A stretch of 44,882 nt of DNA from Kingella sp. (in: b-proteobacteria) (GTDB lineage Bacteria > Pseudomonadota > Gammaproteobacteria > Burkholderiales > Neisseriaceae): assembly GCF_030527935.1 (NCBI RefSeq), contig NZ_JAUMZV010000021.1:1-44882 (forward strand). The letters are read 5' to 3'. The translations under genes and the position numbers were made by a program. The stretch's first letter is position 1. Each line of letters begins with the position of its first letter. Shown here one piece after another: positions 1-7,811 of this stretch. The notes below the pieces were generated by a model. The model did not search any database and was not told the origin of the DNA. It saw nothing but the letters and a program-made list of their open reading frames with translations.

Positions 1-87
1 TGCAGGCTTATTTTTCCCAAACTGTTGTGTAAACAACGCGGTTGATTTCTACACCGCTTAATTTTGAAGACGTAGTAAAGGCACAAT

Positions 88-912
88 ATGCAAAATAATC
101 TTGTTCCGTTTATCGAATTTCGCGGCGCAGGCAAGCACTATGACGGCAAATATGCCGTGCGCGATTTGGATTTGACCATTTACCAAGGCGAGTTTTTCGT
201 GTTGGTGGGCGGCTCGGGCAGCGGCAAATCCACCACGCTGCGCATGATTAACGCACTGATTGAACCGACCGACGGCAACGTTTATCTGCACGGCAAGCGG
301 ATTAAAAACTACGACATCCGCCAGCTTCGCCACCAAATTGGTTACGTATTGCAGCAAATCGCCCTGTTCCCCACCATGACCGTGGCGGAAAACATCGCGC
401 TCATGCCCGATATTTTGGGCTGGCCGAAAGCAGAACGTAAAACGCGTGTGAATGAATTATTGGAGCTGGTGGAACTTGACCCCGCGCACTACCGCGACCG
501 CTATCCGCACGAACTTTCCGGCGGCGAACAGCAGCGCATCGGCATTTTGCGCGCCATTGCCGCCAAACCCCAAGTACTGCTGATGGACGAACCGTTTTCC
601 GCGCTTGACCCGCTGGTGCGCACCGTGCTGCAAGACCAAATCGCCATGATTCACCAGAAATTCGGCACCACCATTGTGTTTGTGACCCACGATATGCAGG
701 AAGCCCTGAAACTCGCCTGCCGCATCGGCGTGATGCACAACGGCAAACTCGTGCAAATCGGCACGCCCGAGGAAATCAAAAAGCAGCCTGCCAACGATTA
801 TGTGCAATCGCTGTTTTCCACCGCCGACGTACCCGATGCCGAACGCATCATCCACCAATTCCTGTGGCTGGACCCAAAGGGGCAGGAGGCGGTGAGACGG
901 GCAGTGTTATGA
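88..912 (+). CDS. Osmoprotectant (glycine betaine/choline-type) ABC transporter ATP-binding protein
   Basis: 274 aa cytoplasmic ATPase that would power import of compatible solutes. The sequence shows Walker A GGSGSGKST at residues 41-49, a Q-loop around 89-90, the ABC signature LSGGEQQR at 143-150, Walker B VLLMDEP at 163-169 and the H-loop histidine at about 201. There is no C-terminal CBS pair, unlike ProV/OpuAA of the regulated type. The next gene encodes the fused permease and binding protein, so the two make a complete OpuC/Osm-like importer. The ATG is preceded by an AAAGG-like ribosome site. The exact substrate (betaine, choline or carnitine) cannot be told from sequence. This gene lies in a block without the resident uptake sequence and may have been acquired. 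Confidence 0.88.
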   Translation: MQNNLVPFIEFRGAGKHYDGKYAVRDLDLTIYQGEFFVLVGGSGSGKSTTLRMINALIEPTDGNVYLHGKRIKNYDIRQLRHQIGYVLQQIALFPTMTVAENIALMPDILGWPKAERKTRVNELLELVELDPAHYRDRYPHELSGGEQQRIGILRAIAAKPQVLLMDEPFSALDPLVRTVLQDQIAMIHQKFGTTIVFVTHDMQEALKLACRIGVMHNGKLVQIGTPEEIKKQPANDYVQSLFSTADVPDAERIIHQFLWLDPKGQEAVRRAVL

Positions 913-918
913 TGGTGA

Positions 919-930
919 AGGCCGTCTGAA
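919..930 (+). repeat. Foreign uptake sequence, AG-DUS (AGGCCGTCTGAA)
   Basis: Exact match to the AG-DUS dialect used by many Neisseria species. It lies between the ATPase and permease genes of the osmoprotectant transporter. It is the only copy of this spelling I noticed in the window. Confidence 0.9.
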
Positions 931-1013
931 ACCTCTTTCAAGGCGCTAACACCTTGCTGTAAAGCAAACATAAACATCTATTATTCAACATACTAACCAT
1001 AACAATTAAAACT

Positions 1014-2531
1014 ATGTTCTCATCCCTAAACGTTACCCCCACCGAACTCTGGCAAATGCTGCTCACACATTTATGGCTTTCCGGACTGGCTTTGCTCGCG
1101 GCCGTGGCCATTGCCGTGCCCGCCGCCGTGTTGTTTGCGCGCAGACAGCGTGCGGCCGAAGCGGTATTGCAGTTCACCAATATATTGCAAACCATCCCGT
1201 CTTTGGCGCTGCTGGGATTGCTGATTCCGTTTGTCGGCATCGGTTCGCCGCCCGTCTTGATTGCGCTCACGCTATACGCGCTGTTGCCGATTTTTCAAAA
1301 TACCTATCTGGGGCTGACCCAAATCGACCAATCGATTCAAGATGCGTACACCGCATTCGGGCTGTCGCGTTGGCAGTCGCTATGGCGGATTGAGCTGCCG
1401 ATGGCACTGCCTGCCATGATTTCTGGCATCCGCACGGCGGCGGTGCTGATTGTCGGCACGGCAACGCTGGCGGCGTTAATCGGCGCAGGCGGCTTGGGTA
1501 ACCTGATTCTGCTCGGCATCGACCGCAACAACATGACGATGACGTTTACCGGCGCATTGCTCTCCGCGCTGCTGGCTGTCGGCGTAAGTGGCATTATCGG
1601 ACTGTTGCAGAAATCGCGGCGCAAGTTGCCGATTATTTTGGCATTGACTGTGGGCTTCGGCGCACTCGGTCTGTCGCAGATTTCATTTACGCCTGCCACG
1701 CAAAACGTGGTGATTGCCGGCAAAATGGGGAGCGAGCCTGATATTCTGATTAACATGTATAAATCATTGATTGAACGTGAAAATCCGAATATCAAAGTTA
1801 CAGTCAAACCCAATTTCGGCAAAACCACCTTCCTGTTTAACGCGCTGAACAGCGGCGAAATCGACATTTACCCCGAATTCACCGGCACCGTGCTGGAAGC
1901 CTTAGTACAAGTACCAACTGAACAGAAGAACCGCCATTTATCGCCAGATGAAACCTATCGACTGGGCAAACAATTATTGGCGGAACAATATCAGCTAGAG
2001 TTTCTACCACCGATGTCTTATCAGAACACTTATGCGTTGGCCGTCAAAGAAAGCTACGGCGCGGCCCACCAACTGAAGACAATCAGCGACTTAAAGCAGG
2101 TTGCGCCCGATATCCGAGCAGGTTTCTCACTGGAGTTTACCGACCGAGCAGACGGCTACAAAGGCATGCAGGCAGCCGGTATCACGCTAAAACATATTGT
2201 TAGCTTGGAACCTGCCTTACGCTATACGGCATTGTTGAATGACAAAATCGACTTGGTGGAAGCCTTCTCCACCGACGCCGAATTGAAGCAATACCAGCTG
2301 CGCCTGCTAAAAGACGATATCGCCCTGTTCCCCGCCTATCAGGGCGCGCCGCTGATGAAAGCAGAATTTGCCGCAAAAAATCCGCAAATTGTGGCCGCGC
2401 TTAACCGACTGGCCGGCAAAATCAGCGAAGCGGAAATGAGCGAGATGAACTACCGCGTAAAAGTGCAAGGTGAAAGCGCGGAAAACGTGGCGCGGGATTA
2501 TTTAGAGAAACATGGGTTGTTAGGAAAGTGA
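1014..2531 (+). CDS. Osmoprotectant ABC transporter, fused permease and substrate-binding protein
   Basis: 505 aa inner-membrane protein. Residues about 15-220 are hydrophobic with several membrane spans and the binding-protein-dependent permease signature (the stretch around DAYTAFGLSRWQSLWRIELP, which docks the ATPase). From about residue 230 an OpuAC-type substrate-binding domain follows, with conserved features such as GSEPDILINMYKSLIE, GEIDIYPEFTGT and ALRYTALLNDKIDLVEAFSTD. Permease/binding-protein fusions of this type are known in OpuCB/OpuCC and BusAB-like systems, and the fused domain would face the periplasm. It follows the ATPase by 101 bp containing a Neisseria-type uptake sequence. 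The ribosome site is weak (AATTAAAACT). High confidence in the fusion, lower in the exact ligand. Confidence 0.88.
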   Translation: MFSSLNVTPTELWQMLLTHLWLSGLALLAAVAIAVPAAVLFARRQRAAEAVLQFTNILQTIPSLALLGLLIPFVGIGSPPVLIALTLYALLPIFQNTYLGLTQIDQSIQDAYTAFGLSRWQSLWRIELPMALPAMISGIRTAAVLIVGTATLAALIGAGGLGNLILLGIDRNNMTMTFTGALLSALLAVGVSGIIGLLQKSRRKLPIILALTVGFGALGLSQISFTPATQNVVIAGKMGSEPDILINMYKSLIERENPNIKVTVKPNFGKTTFLFNALNSGEIDIYPEFTGTVLEALVQVPTEQKNRHLSPDETYRLGKQLLAEQYQLEFLPPMSYQNTYALAVKESYGAAHQLKTISDLKQVAPDIRAGFSLEFTDRADGYKGMQAAGITLKHIVSLEPALRYTALLNDKIDLVEAFSTDAELKQYQLRLLKDDIALFPAYQGAPLMKAEFAAKNPQIVAALNRLAGKISEAEMSEMNYRVKVQGESAENVARDYLEKHGLLGK

Positions 2532-2541
2532 AATTGGCAGC

Positions 2542-2553
2542 AGGCTACCTGAA
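2542..2553 (+). repeat. Foreign uptake sequence, AG-eikDUS (AGGCTACCTGAA)
   Basis: Exact match to the dialect described for Eikenella. It lies just after the stop of the permease/binding-protein gene and 9 bp before a second foreign uptake sequence. Confidence 0.85.
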
Positions 2554-2561
2554 AGCATCAG

Positions 2562-2573
2562 AAGCAGCCTGCA
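2562..2573 (+). repeat. Foreign uptake sequence, AA-king3DUS (AAGCAGCCTGCA)
   Basis: Exact match to the third Kingella dialect, which differs from the resident one at the second and eleventh positions. It lies upstream of the MDR oxidoreductase start. Confidence 0.85.
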
Positions 2574-2611
2574 AGCTCTCTCACAATAAAAACAACTTCT
2601 TAGGAAACTTC

Positions 2612-3565
2612 ATGAAAGCCGTAAAAATCTACCAAGCCGGCGGCTTGGAGCAACTGATTTATCAAGACGTGCCAACACCTGATATCAAAGAGGGTTGGTC
2701 ACTGGTGAAAATCAAAGGCTTCGGCATCAACCATTCCGAGATTTTCACACGTGAAGGCAAATCGCCGTCTGTCCAATTTCCGCGCATTTTGGGCATTGAA
2801 TGTGTGGGCGAAGTGGCGCAAAGTTCCACGCCCGCGCTGCCGGTCGGACAAAAGGTCGTCTCTATTATGGGCGAAATGGGGCGCGCCTTTAACGGCAGCT
2901 ACGCCGAATATGTGTTGCTGCCCAACGAGCAAATTTACCCCGTTCATACCGATTTGGATTGGACAACCCTTGCCGCAATTCCCGAAACCTACTACACCGC
3001 ATTCGGCTCATTGCAGCAGCTTCGTATCGCGCCGCAAGATCGTGTGCTGGTGCGTGGTGCAGGCAGCGGCGTGGGCATAGCCTTTGCACAGCTGCTTAAA
3101 GCGCAGTTTCCGCACATTGTGCTGCACGGTTCAACGCGTAATCCTGCCAAAGCTACCCGTTTGCAGGCGGTTGGATTTGACGAAGTGATTACTGAAGCCG
3201 ATGGCAAAATACAAACCGACCAAAGCTATGACAAAATTCTGGAATTGGTAGGGCCGGCAACTTTGCGTGATTCTTTCTCCCACATCAACGAACACGGCAT
3301 CGTCTGCAATACAGGGCAGCTTGGCAACGTCTGGGGCGTGAACGATTTTGATCCGATTATCGAACTCAAAAACAACAGCTATCTCACCGCCTTTTATTCG
3401 GGCAATGTGTCGCAAGCCAAGCTGGATGAGATGTTTGACTATATCCGGCAGTTTAATGTGAAAATCTTAATTGAACGCGTGTTTGCATTGGAACAAGTTC
3501 CCGAAGCACACCGCTTTTTGCAAAGCGCGGACGGATTTGGGAAAGTGGTGGTGGTAAACGAATAG
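2612..3565 (+). CDS. MDR-family NAD(P)H:quinone oxidoreductase-like protein (zinc-type alcohol dehydrogenase superfamily)
   Basis: 317 aa when started at the ATG at 2612, which has an AGGAA site 5 bp upstream. A longer reading back to 2528 runs through two uptake sequences and is unlikely to be coding. The N-terminal GroES-like domain (MKAVKIYQAGGLEQL, then FPRILGIECVGEV) is followed by a Rossmann domain with a glycine-rich turn around VLVRGAGSGVGIAFAQLLKA. Catalytic zinc ligands are not evident, so a quinone reductase or enoyl reductase-like NADPH enzyme is more likely than a true alcohol dehydrogenase. The substrate is unknown. The stop codon TAG overlaps a Simonsiella-type uptake sequence. 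Confidence 0.8.
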   Translation: MKAVKIYQAGGLEQLIYQDVPTPDIKEGWSLVKIKGFGINHSEIFTREGKSPSVQFPRILGIECVGEVAQSSTPALPVGQKVVSIMGEMGRAFNGSYAEYVLLPNEQIYPVHTDLDWTTLAAIPETYYTAFGSLQQLRIAPQDRVLVRGAGSGVGIAFAQLLKAQFPHIVLHGSTRNPAKATRLQAVGFDEVITEADGKIQTDQSYDKILELVGPATLRDSFSHINEHGIVCNTGQLGNVWGVNDFDPIIELKNNSYLTAFYSGNVSQAKLDEMFDYIRQFNVKILIERVFALEQVPEAHRFLQSADGFGKVVVVNE

Positions 3566-3575
3566 GCTGCCTGAA
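3564..3575 (+). repeat. Foreign uptake sequence, AG-simDUS (AGGCTGCCTGAA)
   Basis: Matches the Simonsiella dialect. It is not simply the complement of the resident sequence, because TTC is missing on its 5' side. It overlaps the stop codon of the oxidoreductase gene and marks the right edge of the block that lacks resident uptake sequences. Confidence 0.75.
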
Positions 3576-3580
3576 ACCCA

Positions 3581-5095
3581 TCACCGCATCACATTCGCCC
3601 AATCCTGCTCAAAATACGCCACCAATTTCTGATTATTCAAATAATTCGGCTCTACTTCGCGTCGCGCCATATCGGCGGGGAAGCGGAACATTTGCGCCAT
3701 TTCCGCCGCGTTCAAAAAGCGAGTGGGCACATCCACGCGATTCGGCAGCCTGAAATCGGCTGCTGCGCCCGCCAACACATAGCCCCATTCGCCGAAGCTG
3801 GGCACATACACATGATACGGCGCGGTTTTCAGCCCCGCCGCTTCCAGCGTCGCCACCACCGACCAATAAGCGTTGGGCGCAAAATAAGGCGACGTGGATT
3901 GCACCACCACCCTGCCGCCCGCCGCCAAATGTCGCGCCACAAGACGATACATCGGCACAGAATACAGCTTGCCCAGCGAAAAATTGGACGGGTCGGGCAG
4001 GTCAATAATCATCACGTCAAACTGCTCCGCCGTGTGTTGCAGCCATTGCGCCGCGTCGTCGTTAATCACGCGCAGCTTGGGGTGGTTGAGCGCGTTTTGG
4101 TTTAGGGCGACGAGCTGGGCGGCGGTTTGAAAGGTGCGCGTCATGGTGGGGTCTAAATCCACCAGCGTAACCTGTTGAACTTTGGGGTATTTCAGCACTT
4201 CTCGCGCTGCCAAGCCATCGCCGCCGCCCAAAATCAACACGCGGCTGTGTTGTGCGGCGGCTTGCATGGCGGGGATAACCAAGGCTTCGTGATAACGGGC
4301 TTCGTCGCGCGATGAAAATTGCAAATTGCCGTTAATATACAATCGGGTATCGTCTTTCCATTGCGTTACCACCAGCCGCTGATAGGGCGAATGGCTTTCA
4401 AACACCACGGGGTCGCCAAAATAGCGTTGTTCGGCTTGGAACACCCAGCGGTTCGCAAAAATAAAGGCAATCAGCAACAGCAGCAAAACGGCTTGGCTGC
4501 GCCATTTCAGGCTGCGATAGCGTGGCAGATGCAGCCTGAAAACGCGGGCGGTGAGCAGGGCAACGGCGGCGTTGAGCAAGCCAAACAGCAGCGCGGAGCG
4601 TGCCATGCCGAGCTTGGGGGCAAGAATCAGCGGAAACAGCAGCGAAACGGCGAGCGCGCCCATGTAGTCAAAGGTGAGCACGCGGGCAACGGTGTCTTTA
4701 AATTCAAGCTGTTGCTCGTTGAGCACACGCATCACCAGTGGGATTTCCATACCTACGATGATGCCGATGATGGCAACCAGCGCATACAGCAGCGTGCGAA
4801 ACGGCGCGGCGGCGATGCCAAACGCGATAAACAAAAACAGCGCGGAAATGCCGCCAATCAGCCCCACCAGCAGTTCAATTTCTATAAAGCGGTGCAGCAC
4901 GTCTTTATCGGCGATGTAGCGCGTTAGGTGTGCGCCGATGCCCATGGCAAACAGGTACAGCCCGATGATGAGCGAATATTGGAAGATGCTGTCGCCAAGC
5001 AAATAGCTGGCGAGCGCGGCGGTGATGAGTTCATACGCCAAGCCGCAACTGGCAACGATGAATACGGAGATGATAAGGGTGCGATGGGGTTTCAT
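3581..5095 (-). CDS. Polyamine aminopropyltransferase (spermidine synthase) with N-terminal membrane domain
   Basis: 504 aa. The first ~215 residues are very hydrophobic, with about seven membrane segments starting at TLIISVFIVASCGLAYELIT. The rest is a spermidine-synthase fold: the decarboxylated-SAM binding loop LILGGGDGLAAREVLKYP near residue 290, the acidic VDLDP that follows, and the DLPDPSNFSLGKLYS active-site stretch. Soluble SpeE is about 290 aa; membrane-fused forms are a known subfamily. It would transfer an aminopropyl group to putrescine or a related amine. Some family members have unknown acceptors, so the exact product is uncertain. It starts at ATG 5095 on the minus strand, upstream in the same direction as lpxH but separated by a repeat-rich gap. 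Confidence 0.85.
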   Translation of the reverse strand: MKPHRTLIISVFIVASCGLAYELITAALASYLLGDSIFQYSLIIGLYLFAMGIGAHLTRYIADKDVLHRFIEIELLVGLIGGISALFLFIAFGIAAAPFRTLLYALVAIIGIIVGMEIPLVMRVLNEQQLEFKDTVARVLTFDYMGALAVSLLFPLILAPKLGMARSALLFGLLNAAVALLTARVFRLHLPRYRSLKWRSQAVLLLLLIAFIFANRWVFQAEQRYFGDPVVFESHSPYQRLVVTQWKDDTRLYINGNLQFSSRDEARYHEALVIPAMQAAAQHSRVLILGGGDGLAAREVLKYPKVQQVTLVDLDPTMTRTFQTAAQLVALNQNALNHPKLRVINDDAAQWLQHTAEQFDVMIIDLPDPSNFSLGKLYSVPMYRLVARHLAAGGRVVVQSTSPYFAPNAYWSVVATLEAAGLKTAPYHVYVPSFGEWGYVLAGAAADFRLPNRVDVPTRFLNAAEMAQMFRFPADMARREVEPNYLNNQKLVAYFEQDWANVMR

Positions 5096-5171
5096 GGGGC
5101 AGCCTGAAAAGGAATGGGTGCGTGATTAGGGTTTTAACGTTTCAGGCTGCCTTTGGGGCGATGGCGTAGCC

Positions 5172-5304
5172 AAAGGCAGTCTGAAATTTATGCGAAACTT
5201 GCAACCGATGGAGCGTCGGCGACTCGCCGACATTCTTCCAAGCAGTAACGCCCTGTTGAACAAAGCATTGGGCGACGAGCCGTCGCCGCTCCATTTTAAG
5301 TTTC
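5172..5304. repeat. Repeat family A, copy 1 (DUS-bounded palindromic element)
   Basis: Core at 5208-5294 begins ATGGAGCGTCGGC and ends GCCGTCGCCGCTCCAT, so its ends are imperfect inverted repeats. It also has an inner palindrome, GTCGGCGACTCGCCGAC. On the left is a conserved CTTGCAACCG flank and a degenerate uptake sequence. On the right CTCCATTTTAAG runs straight into a DUS. The same architecture recurs near 10.65, 13.1 and 33.7 kb. The 246-bp gap between the spermidine synthase and lpxH genes holds little else. Confidence 0.8.
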
Positions 5305-5341
5305 AGGCTGCCTTTGGATGGACAACAAAGGCAGCCTGAAA

Positions 5342-6070
5342 TCACTCGGGCAAACTATGCGCGTGCACGCCGTGTTCGTCTAGCAGCAAATAGCCACCTT
5401 TGCCGTCATACCAATCTTGCAGCACATAGCGGGCAATTTCGCGCTGGTTAAACGTGTGCACATGAACAGCGGGGCGGTGGGTGTGTCCGTGGATGATGAT
5501 TTGCGCTTGCGGATGGCGATTTAAGGCAGCCTGAACGCCTTGCTCGGTTACATCAGCGATGGCGTAGTTTTCAGGCTGCCTTTTGCGCGCGCTGCTGGTG
5601 GTGCGCAGCTTGGCGGCGATGTTTTTGCGGGTGCGAAACGGCAGCGCGAGCAGGATTTTTTGCACGATGGGGTTGCGCATGATTTTGCGGTAGCGCAGAT
5701 AGCCCACATCATCGGTGCACATTTCGTCGCCGTGGGTGAGCAAGATGGTTTTGCCAAAATATTCAACGATTTGGTTTTCGGGCAACAGCGTCATGCCGCA
5801 TTGGGCGGCGTAGCGTTTGCCCAGCAGAAAATCGCGGTTGCCTGCGATGAAATACACGGGCGCGTGGGCGGCAAAGGCGGCAAGCTGCTGCGCCACTTCG
5901 ACGGCGGTGGTGCTGTCGTCATCATCGCCTGTCCATGCGTCAAACAGGTCGCCCAAAATATACAGCGCGGCGGCTTTGCCCTGCCAATCGCGCAGAAACT
6001 GGGCAAACAGCGCGTTTAGGCTGGGGGTGTGGTCGGAGAGATGCAAATCGGCGATGAAGAGAATGGGCAT
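5342..6070 (-). CDS. lpxH: UDP-2,3-diacylglucosamine diphosphatase LpxH
   Basis: 242 aa calcineurin-like metallophosphoesterase of lipid A synthesis. It hydrolyses UDP-2,3-diacylglucosamine to lipid X and UMP at the inner membrane. The metal-site motifs are all present: ADLHL at 7-11, GDLFDAW at 40-46, GNRDF at 77-81, THGD at 112-115 and HGHTHRP at 194-200. Length matches E. coli LpxH (240 aa). An internal DUS encodes RQPEN near residue 164. The start ATG at 6070 lies only 2-3 bases after a DUS, with no clear Shine-Dalgarno sequence. Its presence confirms a Gram-negative lipooligosaccharide-making organism. Confidence 0.95.
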   Translation of the reverse strand: MPILFIADLHLSDHTPSLNALFAQFLRDWQGKAAALYILGDLFDAWTGDDDDSTTAVEVAQQLAAFAAHAPVYFIAGNRDFLLGKRYAAQCGMTLLPENQIVEYFGKTILLTHGDEMCTDDVGYLRYRKIMRNPIVQKILLALPFRTRKNIAAKLRTTSSARKRQPENYAIADVTEQGVQAALNRHPQAQIIIHGHTHRPAVHVHTFNQREIARYVLQDWYDGKGGYLLLDEHGVHAHSLPE

Positions 6071-6102
6071 AGTTTCAGGCTGCCTTTGGGGGGGATGAAC
6101 TA

Positions 6103-6459
6103 TTAGGCAGCCTGAAACAGCGTGGCATAAACATCCGCATCAAAGCCCACGTTTATCCGCTCGCCGTAAACCAACACGGGGCGTTTAATCACGCTGGGCT
6201 GCGCCATCATCAACGCGATTGCGCCGTCTTCGCTGTTGGCTTGGGCTTGCTGCTCCGGCGTGAGTTTGCGCCATGTGGTGCCGCGTTTGTTGAGCAGGGT
6301 GTTCAGTTCCACCTGTTTTAGGCAGCCTGAAAGCCAGTCGCGCGTGGGGGCTTGGGTTTTGAAATTGATAAATTGGTAGGCGATGTGGTGTTCATCCAGC
6401 CATGCGCGGGCTTTTTTGACGGTGGCGCAGTTGGGGATGCCGTAGAGTTGGATGGTCAT
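6103..6459 (-). CDS. ArsC/Spx/YffB-family thioredoxin-fold protein
   Basis: 118 aa from ATG 6459, chosen over an upstream ATG at 6489 because an AAGGA site sits 9 bases before it and the family begins MTIQLYGIPNC. The fold is the arsenate-reductase-like thioredoxin domain. Cys11 is in IPNCATVKKARAW, the central RGTTWRKL region is typical, and KRPVLVYG resembles the family's conserved cis-proline segment. The protein has one N-terminal cysteine rather than CxxC. YffB-like members are of uncertain role, possibly glutathione-dependent reductases. The last four codons and stop (FQAA*) are a reverse-complement uptake sequence. Downstream of it in the same orientation lies lpxH. Confidence 0.82.
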   Translation of the reverse strand: MTIQLYGIPNCATVKKARAWLDEHHIAYQFINFKTQAPTRDWLSGCLKQVELNTLLNKRGTTWRKLTPEQQAQANSEDGAIALMMAQPSVIKRPVLVYGERINVGFDADVYATLFQAA

Positions 6460-6581
6460 GTTTACATTTCCTTGCAAATAATGCGACATTGTACGAAATC
6501 ATGCCAATTTTGTCTTGTCGCAGGCGGGTTTTGCCGTTATCCTTGCTGCTTTCGCAAACTTTTGTAAACACGGAGTGAATT

Positions 6582-7217
6582 ATGAAAAAAATATTGGTGT
6601 TGAGCAGCGTTTTGTTATTGGCGGCTTGCGGCGGTGGCGACAAATTGTCTAAATCTGCCGTGCAAAAAGCGGTGAATGCATCGGTAAAATTTCATTCGGT
6701 GTGCGTGCCGTTTCAGCTTACCGTGGATACGCGCAAAGAGGGCGATAACCCTGTGCTGGGCTCGCCCGAAGTGAAGCTGGTGAAACGCCAAGACAATGGC
6801 AAACGCGCCAATTTAACCGCGATTGGCCAAATGGAAGTGCTCACCGATGCGGGCTTGTATCGCCGCGATAAGGAACAACGCGAGGGCGAGGGCGATGCCG
6901 CCATTCGCTATATGGTTTACTCACTCACGGCAAAAGGCGAACAAGCATTCCAGCCCTTGCCCAACCAAGAAGCCTTGATGTGCATTGGCAACGAAAAAGT
7001 GGAAAAAATCAATTATTTCACCGCGCCCACGCCCAGCAACGGCATAACCGTTACCCAAGTGTCTTACGAAGCGAAAATCAACACAGAACGCTGGGCGAAA
7101 AAATTGCTCAAAGACAGCCCTTACTACAACGGGCTCAACCAAACGCAAACCAAACACGCCACGCTGATGAAAACCAACGATGGCTGGCGCGATATTATGG
7201 ATTTGCGTAATCGTTAA
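6582..7217 (+). CDS. Putative lipoprotein of unknown function
   Basis: 211 aa. A lipoprotein signal peptide is clear: MKKILVLSSVLLLAACGGG, with lipobox LAAC and cysteine at residue 16. The mature part is polar and has no motif I recognise. It includes a SAVQKAVNASVKFHSVCVPFQL segment near the N-terminus and a second cysteine region (EALMCIGNEKVE). The Gly-rich stretch after the cysteine suggests export onward to the outer membrane or periplasm. The ribosome site is GGAG at about 6,572. A DUS hairpin follows the stop. It is divergent from the ArsC-like gene, so the 120-bp gap must carry promoters for both. Confidence 0.75.
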   Translation: MKKILVLSSVLLLAACGGGDKLSKSAVQKAVNASVKFHSVCVPFQLTVDTRKEGDNPVLGSPEVKLVKRQDNGKRANLTAIGQMEVLTDAGLYRRDKEQREGEGDAAIRYMVYSLTAKGEQAFQPLPNQEALMCIGNEKVEKINYFTAPTPSNGITVTQVSYEAKINTERWAKKLLKDSPYYNGLNQTQTKHATLMKTNDGWRDIMDLRNR

Positions 7218-7234
7218 TTTAATCAATCTGTTAA

Positions 7235-7274
7235 GGCAGCCTGAAAACTGGATTACGGTTTCAGGCTGCATCTT
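7235..7274 (+). terminator. DUS-pair hairpin after the lipoprotein gene
   Basis: AGGCAGCCTGAAA and its complement face each other around a 13-base loop and are followed by a T-rich run. Convergent DUS pairs are known to act as intrinsic terminators in Neisseriaceae. A second pair follows at 7290-7338. Confidence 0.65.
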
Positions 7275-7359
7275 TTGTTTTTATTCATCAGGCAGCCTGA
7301 AACAGAGTGCAACCGCCAACCCATTTTCAGGCTGCCTAATTGCTACCCCAAGGAACACC

Positions 7360-7809
7360 ATGCTTGACTACACCCTTATCACCGTCCCGCTGCGCATCAT
7401 CGGCATCCAACAACGCACCACGCTAGACAAAGCCCACGAAACGCTGGGCGAAATGTGGCAGCAATGGGAAGGCAACCACAAAGCCAACCGCCTGCCATCG
7501 TTCACCATGACCATTTACTGCGTGTACCAATATTTTGACGACGCGCCCGACGATGTAGTCATCACCATCGGGCGCATCACCGCCACCGATTTCCCGCTGC
7601 CCAGCTTCGCAGGCGAAACCCACATCCCGCCGCAAGACTACGCCCGCTTTATCGTGCCCGAGCCAAACGCGCAAAGCGTGTACCAAACATGGGGCGAAAT
7701 TGAAGATAACAGCAGCCTGAACCGCACGTTTACCACCGATTTTGAAACCTATATGCTGGATGGCTTGCCGCGTATTTATGTCGGCTGCGAGCCGCCCAAG
7801 GCAGCCTGA
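7360..7809 (+). CDS. GyrI/AraC effector-binding-domain protein
   Basis: 149 aa from ATG 7360, preceded by an AAGGAA ribosome site; an in-frame extension to 7180 overlaps the preceding gene and is rejected. The sequence (LRIIGIQQRTTLDKAHETLGEMWQQW, then IYCVYQYFDD and FETYMLDGLPRIYVGC) matches stand-alone effector-binding domains related to the ligand domain of AraC-type and BmrR regulators and to GyrI. Such proteins bind small hydrophobic ligands; no DNA-binding domain is present. The last residues KAA and the TGA stop are supplied by an uptake sequence. The next gene starts 2 bases later, so the two are probably translationally coupled. Confidence 0.72.
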   Translation: MLDYTLITVPLRIIGIQQRTTLDKAHETLGEMWQQWEGNHKANRLPSFTMTIYCVYQYFDDAPDDVVITIGRITATDFPLPSFAGETHIPPQDYARFIVPEPNAQSVYQTWGEIEDNSSLNRTFTTDFETYMLDGLPRIYVGCEPPKAA

Positions 7810-7811
7810 AA

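Noticed and set aside
4319..4927. 202-aa plus-strand open frame
   Set aside because: It is the antisense shadow of the spermidine synthase-like gene; glutamine-rich low-complexity translation and no start context.
5142..5345. 67-aa minus-strand frame between the spermidine synthase-like gene and lpxH
   Set aside because: It is composed of uptake sequences and repeat family A.
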